From positions 229,209 to 293,208 of the forward strand of contig NZ_KB905156.1 of NCBI RefSeq assembly GCF_000378605.1: a stretch of 64,000 nt of DNA. Direction: 5' to 3'. The notes beneath the pieces are model-generated. The model saw only the letters and a list, made by a program, of their open reading frames with translations, was not told the DNA's origin and made no database searches. The DNA is from Thioalkalivibrio sp. ALJ21 (GTDB lineage Bacteria > Pseudomonadota > Gammaproteobacteria > Ectothiorhodospirales > Ectothiorhodospiraceae). The translations under genes and the position numbers were made by a program. The first letter of the stretch is position 1. Each line of letters opens with the position of its first letter. Shown here piece after piece: positions 1 to 9,545 of this stretch.

Positions 1-1190
1 GCTACACGGCGCTTGCCAACCTGAATCACCACTGGCTCGCCCGGCTCGACAACGGTGCCAGGATCCTCGACGCGCTCGCCGCCCAATCGCACCGCACCCT
101 GGCGGATCATGCTGCGGCCTTCGGATGTCGACGCCACCAGGCCGGCGGACTTGAGCACATTTGGGAGCAGTAACCCGTCAGCGGGGACAGGAACCGTAAC
201 TTCGGGGAGTTCGTCCGGCAGGGTGTGCTTCTGGAATCGCGCCACGAACGCGGCCTGGGCCTGTTCGCCCTTGCCCGGCCCGTGGAAGCGGTCCACCAAT
301 TCTCGGCCAAGCTCGAATTTGATGTCGCGCGGGTTGCGTTCACCCGCCTCGGCATCGCGGCGCGCAGCGCGCACCTCGTCCATGGGGCGCAGGCTGAGCA
401 ATTCGTAGTAACGCCACATGAGCTCGTCGGAGATCGACATGAGCTTTCCGAACATGTCGTCCGGGGCATCCTGTACCGCGATGTAATTACCCAGCGACTT
501 GCTCATCTTCTGCACGCCATCCAGGCCCTCGAGGATGGGCATGGTCAGGATGACCTGGGGTGGCATGCCCTCCTGCTTCTGCAGCTCGCGCCCGACCAGA
601 AGGTTGAACTTCTGGTCGGTCCCGCCGAGCTCGACGTCGGCCTTGAGCGCAACCGAGTCATAGCCCTGGATCAGCGGGTACAGAAACTCGTGGATGGCGA
701 TCGGCTGATGATCGCGGTAGCGCTTGTGAAAGTCATCGCGCTCGAGCATCCGGGCCACCGTGTGGCGGGAGGCCAGCTGCACCATGCCCGCCGCGCCCAG
801 CGGCTCCATCCAGGTCGAGTTGAAGACCACCTCGGTGCGCTCCGGGTCCAGGATGCGAAAGACCTGATCCCGATAGGTCGCGGCGTTACGCTCGATATCC
901 TCGGAGGAGAGCGGCGGACGAGTAGCATTCTTGCCAGACGGATCGCCTATCCGCCCGGTGAAGTCACCGATCAGAAAAATGATGTGGTGCCCGAGGTCCT
1001 GCAGCTGTCGCAGCTTGTTGATAAGCACGGTGTGCCCGAGATGCAGATCGGGGGCCGTGGGATCAAAACCCGCCTTGATCCGCAGCGGCCGCCCCTCTTT
1101 CAGACGTTCGCGCAGATCGTCTTCCAGCAGGATCTCGTCCGCCCCGCGGCGAAACACCGCCAGCTGATCGTCCAGTTCCATCATCATCAT
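1..1190 (-). CDS. tyrS: Tyrosyl-tRNA synthetase (C-terminus cut by window edge)
   Basis: Attaches tyrosine to tRNA-Tyr in the cytosol. The minus-strand translation shows both class I signatures: HLGH near residue 47, in the context [14 protein letters not shown], and KMSKS near residue 226. The C-terminal part has the look of an S4-type RNA-binding domain ([17 protein letters not shown]). The frame is still open at base 1, so only the last residues are missing. The roughly 396 residues seen fit the shorter TyrZ-like form. Four consecutive ATG codons (1190 to 1179) follow an AAAGGCGAG ribosome-binding stretch, so the exact start among them is undecided. It diverges from anmK, a common gammaproteobacterial neighbour. 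Confidence 0.96.
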   Translation of the reverse strand, partial: MMMMELDDQLAVFRRGADEILLEDDLRERLKEGRPLRIKAGFDPTAPDLHLGHTVLINKLRQLQDLGHHIIFLIGDFTGRIGDPSGKNATRPPLSSEDIERNAATYRDQVFRILDPERTEVVFNSTWMEPLGAAGMVQLASRHTVARMLERDDFHKRYRDHQPIAIHEFLYPLIQGYDSVALKADVELGGTDQKFNLLVGRELQKQEGMPPQVILTMPILEGLDGVQKMSKSLGNYIAVQDAPDDMFGKLMSISDELMWRYYELLSLRPMDEVRAARRDAEAGERNPRDIKFELGRELVDRFHGPGKGEQAQAAFVARFQKHTLPDELPEVTVPVPADGLLLPNVLKSAGLVASTSEGRSMIRQGAVRLGGERVEDPGTVVEPGEPVVIQVGKRRV

Positions 1191-1249
1191 CTCGCCTTTG
1201 GCGAACCGGGCACCGGGAGACCACGCCTGCGACCGATACCGTTCCGCTC

Positions 1250-1321
1250 TAGAATGCTTGCGTTCGTGAATGACGAGCGCCCGGAGGGCGCGCGCAAAGG
1301 GCGCAAGGATACCTTGCGCCC
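1250..1321 (+). promoter_or_regulatory. Candidate anmK promoter and two tandem leader hairpins
   Basis: TAGAAT at 1250–1255 is a good sigma70 -10 hexamer, but no strong -35 lies 17 bases upstream, so the promoter call is weak. Two perfect hairpins follow before the anmK start. The first pairs GCGCCC (1277–1282) with GGGCGC (1286–1291) over a GGA loop. The second pairs GGGCGCAAGG (1299–1308) with CCTTGCGCCC (1312–1321) over an ATA loop. On the minus strand they lie in the tyrS leader instead, and only three T residues follow the larger stem. What they do is not evident. Confidence 0.35.
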
Positions 1322-1367
1322 TGCAACGAAGCGAGATGGCTACGCCACCGACAAGGGACGCACGCGG

Positions 1368-2498
1368 ATGACTCAGCGGTTGATTGGATTGATGTCCGGC
1401 ACCAGCCGGGACGGCGTCGACGCCGTCCTGGTCGAGATTGAAGGAGACGGCTCGCTGCATACCGCAGGGCATTGCCACCTGCCTTACCCGGATGCACTCG
1501 AGGAGGATCTCGCAGCCGCCGCGACCGCCGAGGCACTGCGCTTCGAGCATCTGGGCACACTGGACGCCCGGGTCGGGCTGTTCCTGTCGCGCGCGGTCCA
1601 GCAGCTACTGGGATCCTCCGGCCTGAAGGCCCAGGACATCCTGGCCATCGGCTCGCACGGACAAACGGTCCACCATGCGCCCGGCGCCGACCCTGCATTC
1701 ACCTGGCAGATTGGCGACCCATTTCGAATCGCCGAAGCCACCGGCATCGACGTAATCGCGCACTTTCGCCAACGCGACCTCGCGGCGGGTGGCGAGGGGG
1801 CTCCGCTGGCCTGCGCATTCCATGCCGCCTGGCTGGGCCACCCGTCCGAGACACGCGCGATCCTGAACCTCGGGGGGATCGCCAATCTGACCTGGCTGGA
1901 GCCGGGCCAGCCGGTACGCGGATGCGACAGCGGACCTGCCAACACCCTGCTGGACGGCTGGGCCCGACGGCACCTGGGCCAGCCCTATGATGCCGATGGC
2001 TCCTGGGCACGCACGGGACACGTCGACCGGTCACTGCTCGAACAACTCCTCGCGGACCCGTACTTTCAGCGCCCCGCCCCCAAGAGCACGGGGCCCGAGC
2101 ATTTCTCGCCCCACTGGCTGCGCCAGGTTGGTGGCGAACGGATCGATCGCCTGAACACAGAGGACGTTCAGGCCACCCTGGTCGAACTTACGGTGGAGGG
2201 GGTGCGGCTGACGCTTGAATCCCTGCGCACAACCGCACCCGATCGGGTCATCGTCTGCGGCGGCGGCGCCCACAACGGCTACCTGATGGAACGACTGCAA
2301 AGCCAGCTGGCCGGCAGCACGGTCGAGACCTCCGAACGCCACGGGATACCCCCTCAACAGGTGGAGGGGGCCGCCTTTGCCTGGCTGGCGTATCGCCATC
2401 TGCAACACGAGGCCGGCAACCTGCCGGAGGTCACGGGTGCCCGCGGGCCGCGCATCCTCGGCTGTCGGATCCCCGGATGCGCGCCTGAATCCACATAG
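1368..2498 (+). CDS. anmK: Anhydro-N-acetylmuramic acid kinase
   Basis: Phosphorylates and opens 1,6-anhydro-MurNAc released during cell-wall turnover, giving MurNAc-6-phosphate for recycling. The 376-residue protein matches the family length (about 370). The N-terminal [12 protein letters not shown] is the characteristic AnmK start. [18 protein letters not shown] and [11 protein letters not shown] are the conserved sugar-kinase/ATPase-fold segments, and VCGGGAHN near the C-terminus belongs to the nucleotide site. The frame is open far upstream to 225, but family similarity begins only at the ATG at 1368, so that start was chosen. It diverges from tyrS, with paired hairpins in the gap between them. 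Confidence 0.95.
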   Translation: MTQRLIGLMSGTSRDGVDAVLVEIEGDGSLHTAGHCHLPYPDALEEDLAAAATAEALRFEHLGTLDARVGLFLSRAVQQLLGSSGLKAQDILAIGSHGQTVHHAPGADPAFTWQIGDPFRIAEATGIDVIAHFRQRDLAAGGEGAPLACAFHAAWLGHPSETRAILNLGGIANLTWLEPGQPVRGCDSGPANTLLDGWARRHLGQPYDADGSWARTGHVDRSLLEQLLADPYFQRPAPKSTGPEHFSPHWLRQVGGERIDRLNTEDVQATLVELTVEGVRLTLESLRTTAPDRVIVCGGGAHNGYLMERLQSQLAGSTVETSERHGIPPQQVEGAAFAWLAYRHLQHEAGNLPEVTGARGPRILGCRIPGCAPEST

Positions 2499-2506
2499 AA
2501 ATACGC

Positions 2507-2538
2507 ACAAAAAAGGCCCGACCGAAACGGCCGGGCCC
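2507..2538 (-). terminator. Rho-independent terminator of erpA
   Basis: GGCCCG (2515–2520) pairs with CGGGCC (2532–2537), and an inner CCG/CGG closes an AAA loop. On the minus strand the stem is followed by a run of seven T residues (complement of 2508–2514). The signal therefore ends transcription coming from erpA. The plus strand has no T run after the stem, so it serves anmK at best weakly. Confidence 0.85.
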
Positions 2539-2564
2539 TGACAATGCGATAACAGTCCTGGACG

Positions 2565-2945
2565 TCAGACCGAGAAGCTGGACCCGCAACCGCAGGTGGT
2601 CGTGGCGTTCGGATTGCGAATCACGAACTGCGCGCCTTCCAGGCCCTCGGTGTAGTCGATCTCGGCACCCACGAGATACTGGAAGCTCATCGGATCGATC
2701 AGGAGAGTCACCCCGCCGTTCTCGACCACGGTATCGCCATCGCCAACGGTCTCGTCGAAGGTGAACCCGTACTGGAAGCCGGAGCAGCCACCGCCACTGA
2801 CGAACACCCTCAGTTTGAGGTTCTCGTTGTTCTCCTCCTCGATCAGCCCCTTCACCTTGCTCGCAGCGGCATCGGTGAAGATCAGCGGGTTCGGGATCTC
2901 CATGTCCATTTCTGCCTCGGTGTTGGACGTCATGGCTTCGGACAT
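2565..2945 (-). CDS. erpA: Iron-sulfur cluster insertion protein ErpA (A-type carrier)
   Basis: A-type carrier that passes Fe-S clusters to apoproteins, for instance those of isoprenoid synthesis and respiration. The three conserved cysteines are present: one in [11 protein letters not shown] and two in the C-terminal CGCGSSFSV. The acidic, 19-residue-longer N-terminus before [15 protein letters not shown] is typical of ErpA rather than IscA. The start at 2945 is supported by AGGAGG seven bases upstream; an in-frame ATG at 2978 lacks such a site. The protein has 126 residues. It is followed by its own terminator and is probably monocistronic. Confidence 0.93.
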   Translation of the reverse strand: MSEAMTSNTEAEMDMEIPNPLIFTDAAASKVKGLIEEENNENLKLRVFVSGGGCSGFQYGFTFDETVGDGDTVVENGGVTLLIDPMSFQYLVGAEIDYTEGLEGAQFVIRNPNATTTCGCGSSFSV

Positions 2946-3052
2946 TGGGTGCCTCCTGTAAGAATCATTTTCATTCACGCTACGGAATACTGACCGTCAG
3001 CGTCAAGAATACCCCACGAATGATGCTGGGCACCCCGGGAATAACGCCGCCC

Positions 3053-3487
3053 TCAGGAGACCGCGGTCTGCGGCTCTCCCTCCTCCACGGGGAGCTCCTC
3101 GAGTTCGCCCTGCAGCGGCTCTTCCATGCGCTCGAGCTGGCCGTCGATACTCGCGCCCTCGGTGATCTGCAGGCTCTTGTAGTACAGATGACCGTGCAGC
3201 CGTGCGGTCGCGCCGAGTTCGACGTACTCACTCATATGCATATCACCGCGCACTTCGCCATTCACAACCAGGTGCGGCACCATCACCTGCCCTTCGACGA
3301 CACCCTGAGGGGCGACCATCAGCACGGCGGAGGGATCGCTTGGCGCACGGATACTGCCGACCACGCGGCCCTCGACATACAAGCCCCCGCTGAACTCCAG
3401 CTCGCCGCGCACCACGGCGTTCTCCCCAATCATGGTGTCGACCCGGCGCGTCCGCTTGCTGCCGCGCCCCTTCTTGCGTCCGATCAT
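3053..3487 (-). CDS. Bactofilin-type polymer-forming protein
   Basis: 144-residue bactofilin, a beta-helical protein that polymerises into membrane-associated filaments used for cell shape or as a scaffold. A basic N-terminus (MIGRKKGRGSKRTRR) precedes the repeated six-residue turns of the core (about residues 20–115: IGENAVVRGELEFSGGLYVE, VVEGQVMVPHLVVNGEVRG, LHGHLYYKSLQI). An acidic tail follows. The ATG overlaps the stop codon of the upstream gene as ATGA and has GGAGAAGGG before it, so the two genes are translationally coupled. The client process cannot be told from sequence alone. Confidence 0.88.
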   Translation of the reverse strand: MIGRKKGRGSKRTRRVDTMIGENAVVRGELEFSGGLYVEGRVVGSIRAPSDPSAVLMVAPQGVVEGQVMVPHLVVNGEVRGDMHMSEYVELGATARLHGHLYYKSLQITEGASIDGQLERMEEPLQGELEELPVEEGEPQTAVS

Positions 3488-4245
3488 GTCCCTTCTCCCG
3501 CCATGCGGCCCCACTCTCCGCGCTTCATGACTGCATCGGGGCCATCGTCTTCATCGGGCTCCACCCTAACGGCTACCGCTTCCGGGGTGAAACCCTCCGG
3601 CAATACGACCCGCACGCGCGCGTTGCGCAGCAACCGGAAACCCTCGATTGTACGTTCCTGCTCCACGCCCAGGTCATCGTGATCGAGGGTTGTATCCTCG
3701 TCGTCCCCCTCGAAACGCCCGGTAATCTCTACCGACCAGCGCACATCCAGCGACCGGTTCAGGCCCGGCCGGTAGATCTGAAACACGACATCCCAGACCC
3801 CGGACTGGCCTGTCGCCTGCAGCGCCAGGTCACGCAAACCCAGACTCGAGTCATCATTGTTTTCCGCCAGTCGCTTGTAGAACGCCACTTCGTCGCGCAA
3901 CCGTGCGAGTTCGGTCTCCTGGCGCTCGACATCGTCGCGATAGGCATCGACCTCGGTCTCCAACAGCGACAGGCGCCGCAGCGCACGCTGCTGCTCGGCC
4001 TCTGCCTGCTGGCGCGCCTCGACCTCGCGCTGCAGTTCGTCCGTCAGGGCATCAATGCGTACCTGGGGGTCAATCACGCCCTCGTCCGGCCAATGCATCC
4101 ACAGCCAAACACCGATACCGGCCACCAGCAGAAAAGGCGCCAGCAACAATACGCCCAGCCCCCAGCGCCGCCGACGCTGCCGCACCGGCCGGGGCGGCGG
4201 GATCCGGGGACGGCGCCGTGGCACCGGTGTCGGGAGCCTGGACAT
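3484..4245 (-). CDS. Membrane-anchored coiled-coil protein, DUF6776-like
   Basis: 253 residues. A proline/arginine-rich cytoplasmic N-terminus (1–28) is followed by one hydrophobic segment (about 29–50, GLGVLLLAPFLLVAGIGVWL). Next comes a long charged coiled coil (about 60–125, rich in E/R/Q heptads) and a beta-rich C-terminal domain (about 135–235). This architecture resembles the DUF6776 proteins often found beside bactofilin genes; the family name is from memory and not tested. It is coupled to the bactofilin by an ATGA overlap and may anchor it to the inner membrane. It starts 12 bases after the argC stop. Confidence 0.75.
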   Translation of the reverse strand: MSRLPTPVPRRRPRIPPPRPVRQRRRRWGLGVLLLAPFLLVAGIGVWLWMHWPDEGVIDPQVRIDALTDELQREVEARQQAEAEQQRALRRLSLLETEVDAYRDDVERQETELARLRDEVAFYKRLAENNDDSSLGLRDLALQATGQSGVWDVVFQIYRPGLNRSLDVRWSVEITGRFEGDDEDTTLDHDDLGVEQERTIEGFRLLRNARVRVVLPEGFTPEAVAVRVEPDEDDGPDAVMKRGEWGRMAGEGT

Positions 4246-4257
4246 GAAGCAACCGAG

Positions 4258-5313
4258 TTAGGGGAAGACCGCCAGCTCGCGCAACCCCTCGTCCTCCGGG
4301 CAGCCGAACATGAGGTTCATGTTCTGCACGGCCTGCCCGGCCGCCCCCTTGACCAGGTTGTCGATCACCGACAGCACCACCAGTCGATCGGAGTGCGGCG
4401 GCCGCGCCACCGCGATCCGGCAGCGGTTGGTGCCCCGCACGCTGGCCGTCTCGGGATGCGAGCCGGGCGGCAGGACGTCGACGAACGGCTCGTCGGCGTA
4501 GCGTTGCTCGAAGCAGGCCTGCCAGTCGGTCTCGGCCCGTCGCGGCCGAAGATAGAGAGTTGCATGGATGCCGCGCGTCATCGGCACCAGATGCGGCTGG
4601 AAGATCAGCCCGACCTCGCCGCCGGCCACGCCGCTCAGGGTCTGGTGAATCTCCGGCCAGTGCCGGTGCCCGCCGGCCGCGTAGGCACGGAAGTTCTCCT
4701 GCACCTCGGCGAAAAGGCCGCCGATCTGGGCCTTGCGCCCCGCACCGCTGACCCCACTCTTGGCATCCGCAATCACGTCGGCCGGGTCGACCAGCCCCTG
4801 CTCCAGCAGCGGCAGGACACCAAGCGTCACCGCCGTCGGATAGCAGCCGGGAACAGCGATCAGCCGCGCCGGCCGGATCCGGTCACGATGAATCTCCGGC
4901 AGGCCGTACACGGCCTCGTCCAGGTATTCCGGGGCCCCGTGCGCCTGCCCATACCAGCGCGCCCACAGCTCCGGGTCGCGTATACGGAAATCGGCCGAGA
5001 GGTCGATGACCCGCACCCCGCGCTCCAGCAACGCGCCGGCCATTGCATGCGCCACACCATGCGGGGTGGCAAAGAACACCACATCGCACTCGCCCAGCAC
5101 GTCCGGGTCCGGCTCGCGAAAGACCGCGTCCACGGCCCCGCGCAGACTGGGGAACAAATCGGCGACCGCGGTCCCCGCCTCGCCGCGCGAGGTCACCACC
5201 GCCAGTTCCGCCGAAGGGTGCCGGGCCAGCAGGCGCAGCAACTCCACGCCGGTGTACCCGGTCGCACCGACAACCCCGATGCGGATAGGTTTGCTATTGG
5301 TTGTTGCTGTCAT
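4258..5313 (-). CDS. argC: N-acetyl-gamma-glutamyl-phosphate reductase
   Basis: Reduces N-acetyl-glutamyl-5-phosphate to the semialdehyde with NADPH in arginine biosynthesis. The 351-residue protein opens with [18 protein letters not shown], the NADP-binding glycine motif. The active-site segment [12 protein letters not shown] carries the catalytic cysteine near residue 150. The histidine-containing GGHRHWPEI segment lies near residue 210. The frame stays open upstream to 5910, but homology begins at the ATG at 5313. The gene stands apart from argG (43.9 kb). It is followed closely by the coiled-coil/bactofilin pair, probably in one transcript. Confidence 0.96.
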   Translation of the reverse strand: MTATTNSKPIRIGVVGATGYTGVELLRLLARHPSAELAVVTSRGEAGTAVADLFPSLRGAVDAVFREPDPDVLGECDVVFFATPHGVAHAMAGALLERGVRVIDLSADFRIRDPELWARWYGQAHGAPEYLDEAVYGLPEIHRDRIRPARLIAVPGCYPTAVTLGVLPLLEQGLVDPADVIADAKSGVSGAGRKAQIGGLFAEVQENFRAYAAGGHRHWPEIHQTLSGVAGGEVGLIFQPHLVPMTRGIHATLYLRPRRAETDWQACFEQRYADEPFVDVLPPGSHPETASVRGTNRCRIAVARPPHSDRLVVLSVIDNLVKGAAGQAVQNMNLMFGCPEDEGLRELAVFP

Positions 5314-5415
5314 GCTGCGGCATGATACCGGCTTACCACATGGCACGGAACGAAGGCCCACCCAGGCCAGTCGAATCCGGCGAACAATTCGAACCCAACG
5401 GGAACCTCTGTATCC

Positions 5416-5931
5416 ATGAGCAGCTTTCGTATCGACCGCAAGGCCATCATTGGCGGCATCTTCATCCTGGCCCTGATCGGGGTTGCCCTGGCGATCTGGC
5501 TGGCCGATGACGGCATGCGTCCGGCGCCCGACTTTACCGCCACAACCCTCGATGGCGAGGAGGTCTCGTTGTCGGATTACGAGGGGCGCCCGGTGATGAT
5601 CTCCTTCTGGGCCACCAACTGCCCGTCCTGCGTGCGCGAGATCCCGAAGCTGATTCACCTGCACGAGACCTACGCCGAGAAGGGCTTCGAGCTGCTGGCG
5701 GTCGCCGTCTCCTATGACCCGATCAACCGGGTGGAGTCGATGCGCGAAGACCGCGAGATGCCTTACAAGGTGATCCACGACGCTGAGGACGGTATGTCGC
5801 AGGCCTTCGGCGGCGTGCGCCTGACCCCGACCACCTTCGTGATCTCGCCCGGTGGCCGCATCGTCTACCAGAAGCTGGGCGACCCGGACTTCGAGCAGAT
5901 CGAACGCCACCTGCAGCGCTGGCTGTCCTGA
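5416..5931 (+). CDS. TlpA-like membrane-anchored thioredoxin
   Basis: 171-residue thiol-disulfide oxidoreductase facing the periplasm. An N-terminal signal anchor (about residues 10–30, [20 protein letters not shown]) is followed by an AhpC/TSA-type thioredoxin fold. That fold has the redox pair CPSC in [14 protein letters not shown] near residue 75 and the cis-proline segment [14 protein letters not shown]. Proteins of this type reduce cysteines, for example during cytochrome c maturation or in thiol defence; the target here is unknown. It lies 35 bases upstream of hemJ in the same direction, so co-transcription is likely. A ribosome-binding site is weak. Confidence 0.88.
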   Translation: MSSFRIDRKAIIGGIFILALIGVALAIWLADDGMRPAPDFTATTLDGEEVSLSDYEGRPVMISFWATNCPSCVREIPKLIHLHETYAEKGFELLAVAVSYDPINRVESMREDREMPYKVIHDAEDGMSQAFGGVRLTPTTFVISPGGRIVYQKLGDPDFEQIERHLQRWLS

Positions 5932-5966
5932 GCAACCACCACCGGCGCCCCTGGGAGACCTGAAGC

Positions 5967-6485
5967 ATGGAAGCCTACAACTGGCTGGTCAGCCTGCATG
6001 TGATCTTCATGGTCACCTGGTTCGCCGGGCTGTTCTATCTGCCGCGGCTGTTCGTCTATCACGCGATGACCGACGACGCCCTGGGTCACGAGCGCTTCAA
6101 GATCATGGAGCGCAAACTGTTCTACGGGATCATGACCCCCGGCGGGGTGCTGACCATCGCATTTGGCGGGGCCATGCTGGCCCTGATCCCGGGGTATCTG
6201 AACGAGCCCTGGATGCACTTCAAGCTGACGCTGGTGGCGCTCCTGGTGATTTACCACATCTGGTGCGGCTGGATCGTGCGCGACTTCCGGGATGATCTGA
6301 ACCGTCGCGAACACACCTGGTTTCGCTGGTTCAACGAGTTTCCGGTGCCGATCCTGGTCGGGGTGGTGGTGCTGGTGATCAACCGCTCCATCGAGGATGC
6401 ATTGATTGCAATCGGGGTCGTGCTGGCGATCTTTGTGCTGGCCGCACTGATCGGCTGGTGGAAACGCCGGCGCGAGGCCGCCTGA
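5967..6485 (+). CDS. hemJ: Protoporphyrinogen IX oxidase HemJ (CopD-like membrane protein)
   Basis: 172-residue inner-membrane protein that oxidises protoporphyrinogen IX to protoporphyrin IX in heme biosynthesis. The N-terminal segment [20 protein letters not shown] carries the HemJ-defining histidine and matches the family closely. [12 protein letters not shown] contributes further conserved polar residues. Four to five hydrophobic segments are visible. The tail ends in a basic WKRRRE. It follows the TlpA-like gene and converges on ptsP with only 11 bases between stops. hemA (61.4 kb) and hemL (12.3 kb) of the same pathway lie elsewhere in the window. Confidence 0.88.
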   Translation: MEAYNWLVSLHVIFMVTWFAGLFYLPRLFVYHAMTDDALGHERFKIMERKLFYGIMTPGGVLTIAFGGAMLALIPGYLNEPWMHFKLTLVALLVIYHIWCGWIVRDFRDDLNRREHTWFRWFNEFPVPILVGVVVLVINRSIEDALIAIGVVLAIFVLAALIGWWKRRREAA

Positions 6486-6496
6486 CGCAGGCCGAA

Positions 6497-8764
6497 TCAG
6501 TTCTTCCCCGCGCGCACCAGCCCGCCGAGCCCGGCCTGCACCAGGGCATTGTTCAGCAGCGAACGAATCTGCTCTGCGTTCTCCAGCATGCGGCACTGGG
6601 CCAGCAGCGCCTCGGCGCGATCCGTGGAGAAGCTGCGGATCACCCACTTCACCCGCGGGATCGCGGACACGCTGACACTGAGGCTGTCGATCCCCATGCC
6701 CAGCAGCAGGATCACCGCAGCCGGATCGGCCGCCATCTCGCCGCAAACACTGACCGGCTTGCCCGCCCGGTGCGCCCCGTCGGTGATGGTCTCCAGCGCC
6801 CGGATGCAGGCCGGGTGCAGAGTGTCGTAGAGGTTGGCCACGCGCGCGTTGTTGCGATCCACCGCCAGCAGATACTGCACGAGGTCATTGGTCCCCACTG
6901 ACAGGAAGTCCACGCGCCGCGCCAGCGTCTCCGAGAGATAGACGGCGGCCGGAACCTCGACCATCACCCCGACCTTGGGCATCGGGATCATGAACCCCTC
7001 GTCCAGCAGCTCCTCGCGAGCCCGGTTGAGCAGCGTCATCGCCCCCTTCAGTTCGTCCAGCGCCGAGATCATCGGGAACAGGATCTGCAGGTTGTCGTGC
7101 GCACAACTCGCCTTGAGCATCGCCCGCAGCTGGGTCAGGAAGATCTCCGGGTGATCCAGCGAGATGCGGATGCCACGCCAGCCCAGAAACGGGTTGTCCT
7201 CCTTGACCGGGAAATACGGCAGCGCCTTGTCGCCGCCGATATCCAGCGTGCGCAACGTGACCGGCATCGGGTCGAATGACGCCAGCACCTGTTCGTAGAG
7301 CTGGACCTGCTCCTCCTCCCCGGGGAAGCGGTCGCGAATCATGAACGGGACCTCGGTGCGATAAAGCCCCACGCCTTCGGCCCCGGATTCCAGCGATGGC
7401 TTGATATCGGCCAGCAACCCGGAGTTCGCCAGCACCGGGACCGCCACACCGTCACGGGTGGCCGCCGGGTCCTTGGCCAGGGCCCGCAGGTCTTCGGCCA
7501 GCTCGCGTTCCTCGCGCACCAGGCGCTCGAACTCGGTGCGCAGCTCCGCATTGGGGTTCACGAACAACCGGCCACGATAGCCATCAACCAGGATCTCGCG
7601 GTTCTCCAGGCGGCCCACCGGCAGTTCCGAGACCCCCATCACCGCCGGGATGTTGAGCGCCCGCGCCAGGATCGCGATGTGCGAGGAACCCGTACCCTTG
7701 GCCGAAACCATTGCGCCCAGGCGTTCGATCGGCACCTCGGCCAGGTGTGACGCGGTCAGGTCATCACCCACCAGGATGCCGCCATCCGGGAACTCCTCCT
7801 GGCTGCGCTCGGCCGGCAACAGGTGCGACAGCACCCGCCGACCCAGGTCCCGCACATCGGACGCGCGCTCGCGCAGGTACGGGTCCTCCATGTCGTTAAA
7901 CACGCGAACGCTCTCACGCACGGTGTCACGCAGGGCGGCGGGGGCCCACTGGCCGTTGCGAATGCGCGCCTCGGTCTTTTGCACCAGCGAGTCCGAGCCC
8001 AGCAGCATCAGATAGGCGTCGAACAGCACCTGCTCGTCCGCGCCAAGGGCCTCGCCCATGCGCTGCTTGAGATCCTCGATTTCGGTGCGCGTCTCGGCCA
8101 CCGCCTTGGCAAGGCGTTCGAGTTCCTCGTCGACCCCGCCCCCCTCGCGATCCGGGATGGAGTCGAGATCCGCCAGCCGATAGGCGACCACAGCCCGGCC
8201 GATCGCGACCCCGGGGGAACCGGCGATGCCGGTCGCCTCGACATTGACGTGCCCGATCAGCGGGGTCTCGGAGGAGATCTCGTCGTTGAATTCCGCGTAG
8301 GCGATCGCACCGGCCAGCTGCGCGGCCAGGGTAATCAGAAAAGAGACGTGTTCGTCATCGAACTTGCGCGCCTGGTGCTGCTGCACGACCAGCACCCCCA
8401 GCAGGTTGCGCTGGTGGATGATCGGCACCCCGAGAAAGGCCAGGAAGTGCTCCTCGCCGGTCTCCGGGAAATAGCGAAAGCGCGGATGATCCTGGGCACT
8501 GTCCAGGTTGACCGGCTCGGCGCGCGAGGCAACCAGACCGACCAGGCCCTCGGAGGGGTCCATCTCCACATGCCCGATGGATTCCTCGCGCAGACCCTCC
8601 GATGCCATCAACACCAGGCGGCCTGACTGCGGCGACTTCAGGTAGATCGAGCAGACATCGATATCCAGCGCGGCCTTCACGCGGGTCACGATGATGTGCA
8701 GCGCTTCGAAGAAATCGGCAGCGCCATTCACCTCCTGCACCACGCGGCGCAGGACCTCCAGCAT
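6497..8764 (-). CDS. ptsP: Phosphoenolpyruvate-protein phosphotransferase PtsP (EI-Ntr)
   Basis: First enzyme of the nitrogen-type PTS: takes phosphate from PEP and passes it to the HPr at 27 kb. Domains: an N-terminal GAF sensor (about 1–160), the PEP-utiliser domain with the phosphorylated histidine in GTGSSHIAILARALNIP (near residue 365), and the C-terminal TIM barrel with LRTLDIGGDK and VCGEMAADP. The usual length is about 750. The ATG at 8764 (755 residues) matches where relatives begin. A TTG at 8788, overlapping the rppH stop as TTGA, is an alternative giving 763. Neither has a clear ribosome-binding site. Lies directly downstream of rppH, as in E. coli. Confidence 0.95.
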   Translation of the reverse strand: MLEVLRRVVQEVNGAADFFEALHIIVTRVKAALDIDVCSIYLKSPQSGRLVLMASEGLREESIGHVEMDPSEGLVGLVASRAEPVNLDSAQDHPRFRYFPETGEEHFLAFLGVPIIHQRNLLGVLVVQQHQARKFDDEHVSFLITLAAQLAGAIAYAEFNDEISSETPLIGHVNVEATGIAGSPGVAIGRAVVAYRLADLDSIPDREGGGVDEELERLAKAVAETRTEIEDLKQRMGEALGADEQVLFDAYLMLLGSDSLVQKTEARIRNGQWAPAALRDTVRESVRVFNDMEDPYLRERASDVRDLGRRVLSHLLPAERSQEEFPDGGILVGDDLTASHLAEVPIERLGAMVSAKGTGSSHIAILARALNIPAVMGVSELPVGRLENREILVDGYRGRLFVNPNAELRTEFERLVREERELAEDLRALAKDPAATRDGVAVPVLANSGLLADIKPSLESGAEGVGLYRTEVPFMIRDRFPGEEEQVQLYEQVLASFDPMPVTLRTLDIGGDKALPYFPVKEDNPFLGWRGIRISLDHPEIFLTQLRAMLKASCAHDNLQILFPMISALDELKGAMTLLNRAREELLDEGFMIPMPKVGVMVEVPAAVYLSETLARRVDFLSVGTNDLVQYLLAVDRNNARVANLYDTLHPACIRALETITDGAHRAGKPVSVCGEMAADPAAVILLLGMGIDSLSVSVSAIPRVKWVIRSFSTDRAEALLAQCRMLENAEQIRSLLNNALVQAGLGGLVRAGKN

Positions 8765-8784
8765 CGAGGGGGGATTCGGGTTCG

Positions 8785-9351
8785 TCAACGTGGAGACACC
8801 GGGGAGACCTGTGACGGGGCCTGATCGCTGGTGTCACGTCCGTGGGCATTGCGCGGGCGCCGGGCTTCCAGTTCTGGGAACATCAGCGGCACCAGCTCGC
8901 ACAGCGCACGGCGATAGACCTGGCGCTTGAAATGCACGACCTCGCGCGCCGGGCGCCAGTAGTCAATCCAGCGCCAGTCGTCGAATTCGGGGGTGCCCAT
9001 CGCATCCAGGATCACGTCGGTCTCGTTGCCCATCATCCGTAACAGAAACCAGCGCTGTTTCTGGCCGATGCAGACCGGGCGGCGATGACGCCGCACCATG
9101 CGCTCCGGCAGGCGGTAGCGCAGCCAGTGCTGGGTATTGCCGAGCACCTCGACATGCTCGGGCAGCAGGCCCGTCTCCTCGCGCAGCTCGCGGTACATCG
9201 CCTGCTCCGGCGTCTCTTCCGCGCGGATACCGCCCTGGGGAAACTGCCAGGCATCCTGGCCCACGCGTTTGCCCCAGAACAGCTGGCGCTCCCGATTGCA
9301 CAGGATGATGCCTACGTTGGCTCTATACCCCTCACAATCAATCACTTGCAT
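8785..9351 (-). CDS. rppH: RNA pyrophosphohydrolase (Nudix)
   Basis: Removes pyrophosphate from the 5' end of mRNA and so triggers RNase E-dependent decay. The Nudix box is visible as [20 protein letters not shown], beginning near residue 38. The flanking [12 protein letters not shown] and [12 protein letters not shown] are RppH-specific. The 188-residue form starting at ATG 9351 matches the family. An in-frame ATG at 9489 would add 46 residues, but those are encoded by the repeat at 9416–9466 and are not family sequence. The stop overlaps the possible TTG start of ptsP. The C-terminus beyond residue 165 is low-complexity and charged. Confidence 0.95.
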   Translation of the reverse strand: MQVIDCEGYRANVGIILCNRERQLFWGKRVGQDAWQFPQGGIRAEETPEQAMYRELREETGLLPEHVEVLGNTQHWLRYRLPERMVRRHRRPVCIGQKQRWFLLRMMGNETDVILDAMGTPEFDDWRWIDYWRPAREVVHFKRQVYRRALCELVPLMFPELEARRPRNAHGRDTSDQAPSQVSPVSPR

Positions 9352-9415
9352 CAACCAGACGCTTTCTTCACTGATTGCATTGTTCCACAGCCCGAGGCCC
9401 CGCGGCAAAGACCTT

Positions 9416-9492
9416 GGGAAACGCTGATGAATGTACACACTCGCGTTGGTACCCCAGGTTTTCCGAGGCATGGCTGCGTGCGGAGTCATGCC
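9416..9492 (+). repeat. Solo arm of the hairpin repeat family seen at 60.9–61.2 kb
   Basis: Bases 9416–9466 match the reverse complement of 61135–61185 at about 45 of 51 positions, sharing GGGAAAC.CTGAT, CTCGCGTTGG and ACCCCAGGTTTTCCGA. Here the arm has no partner. Immediately after it, GGCATG (9467–9472) can pair with CATGCC (9487–9492). The copy lies in the gap between the divergent rppH and HAD-hydrolase genes, so it may carry or disturb their promoters. Confidence 0.8.
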
Positions 9493-9545
9493 CCGGTAAA
9501 CTCCCGCCGTCTTCCCAGCGCGACCCCTAATACGCGGAGCGATCC

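Noticed and set aside
1191-1367. A T-box or tRNA-sensing leader for tyrS
   Set aside because: T-boxes are essentially a Gram-positive device and the T-box consensus is missing; only short hairpins are present.
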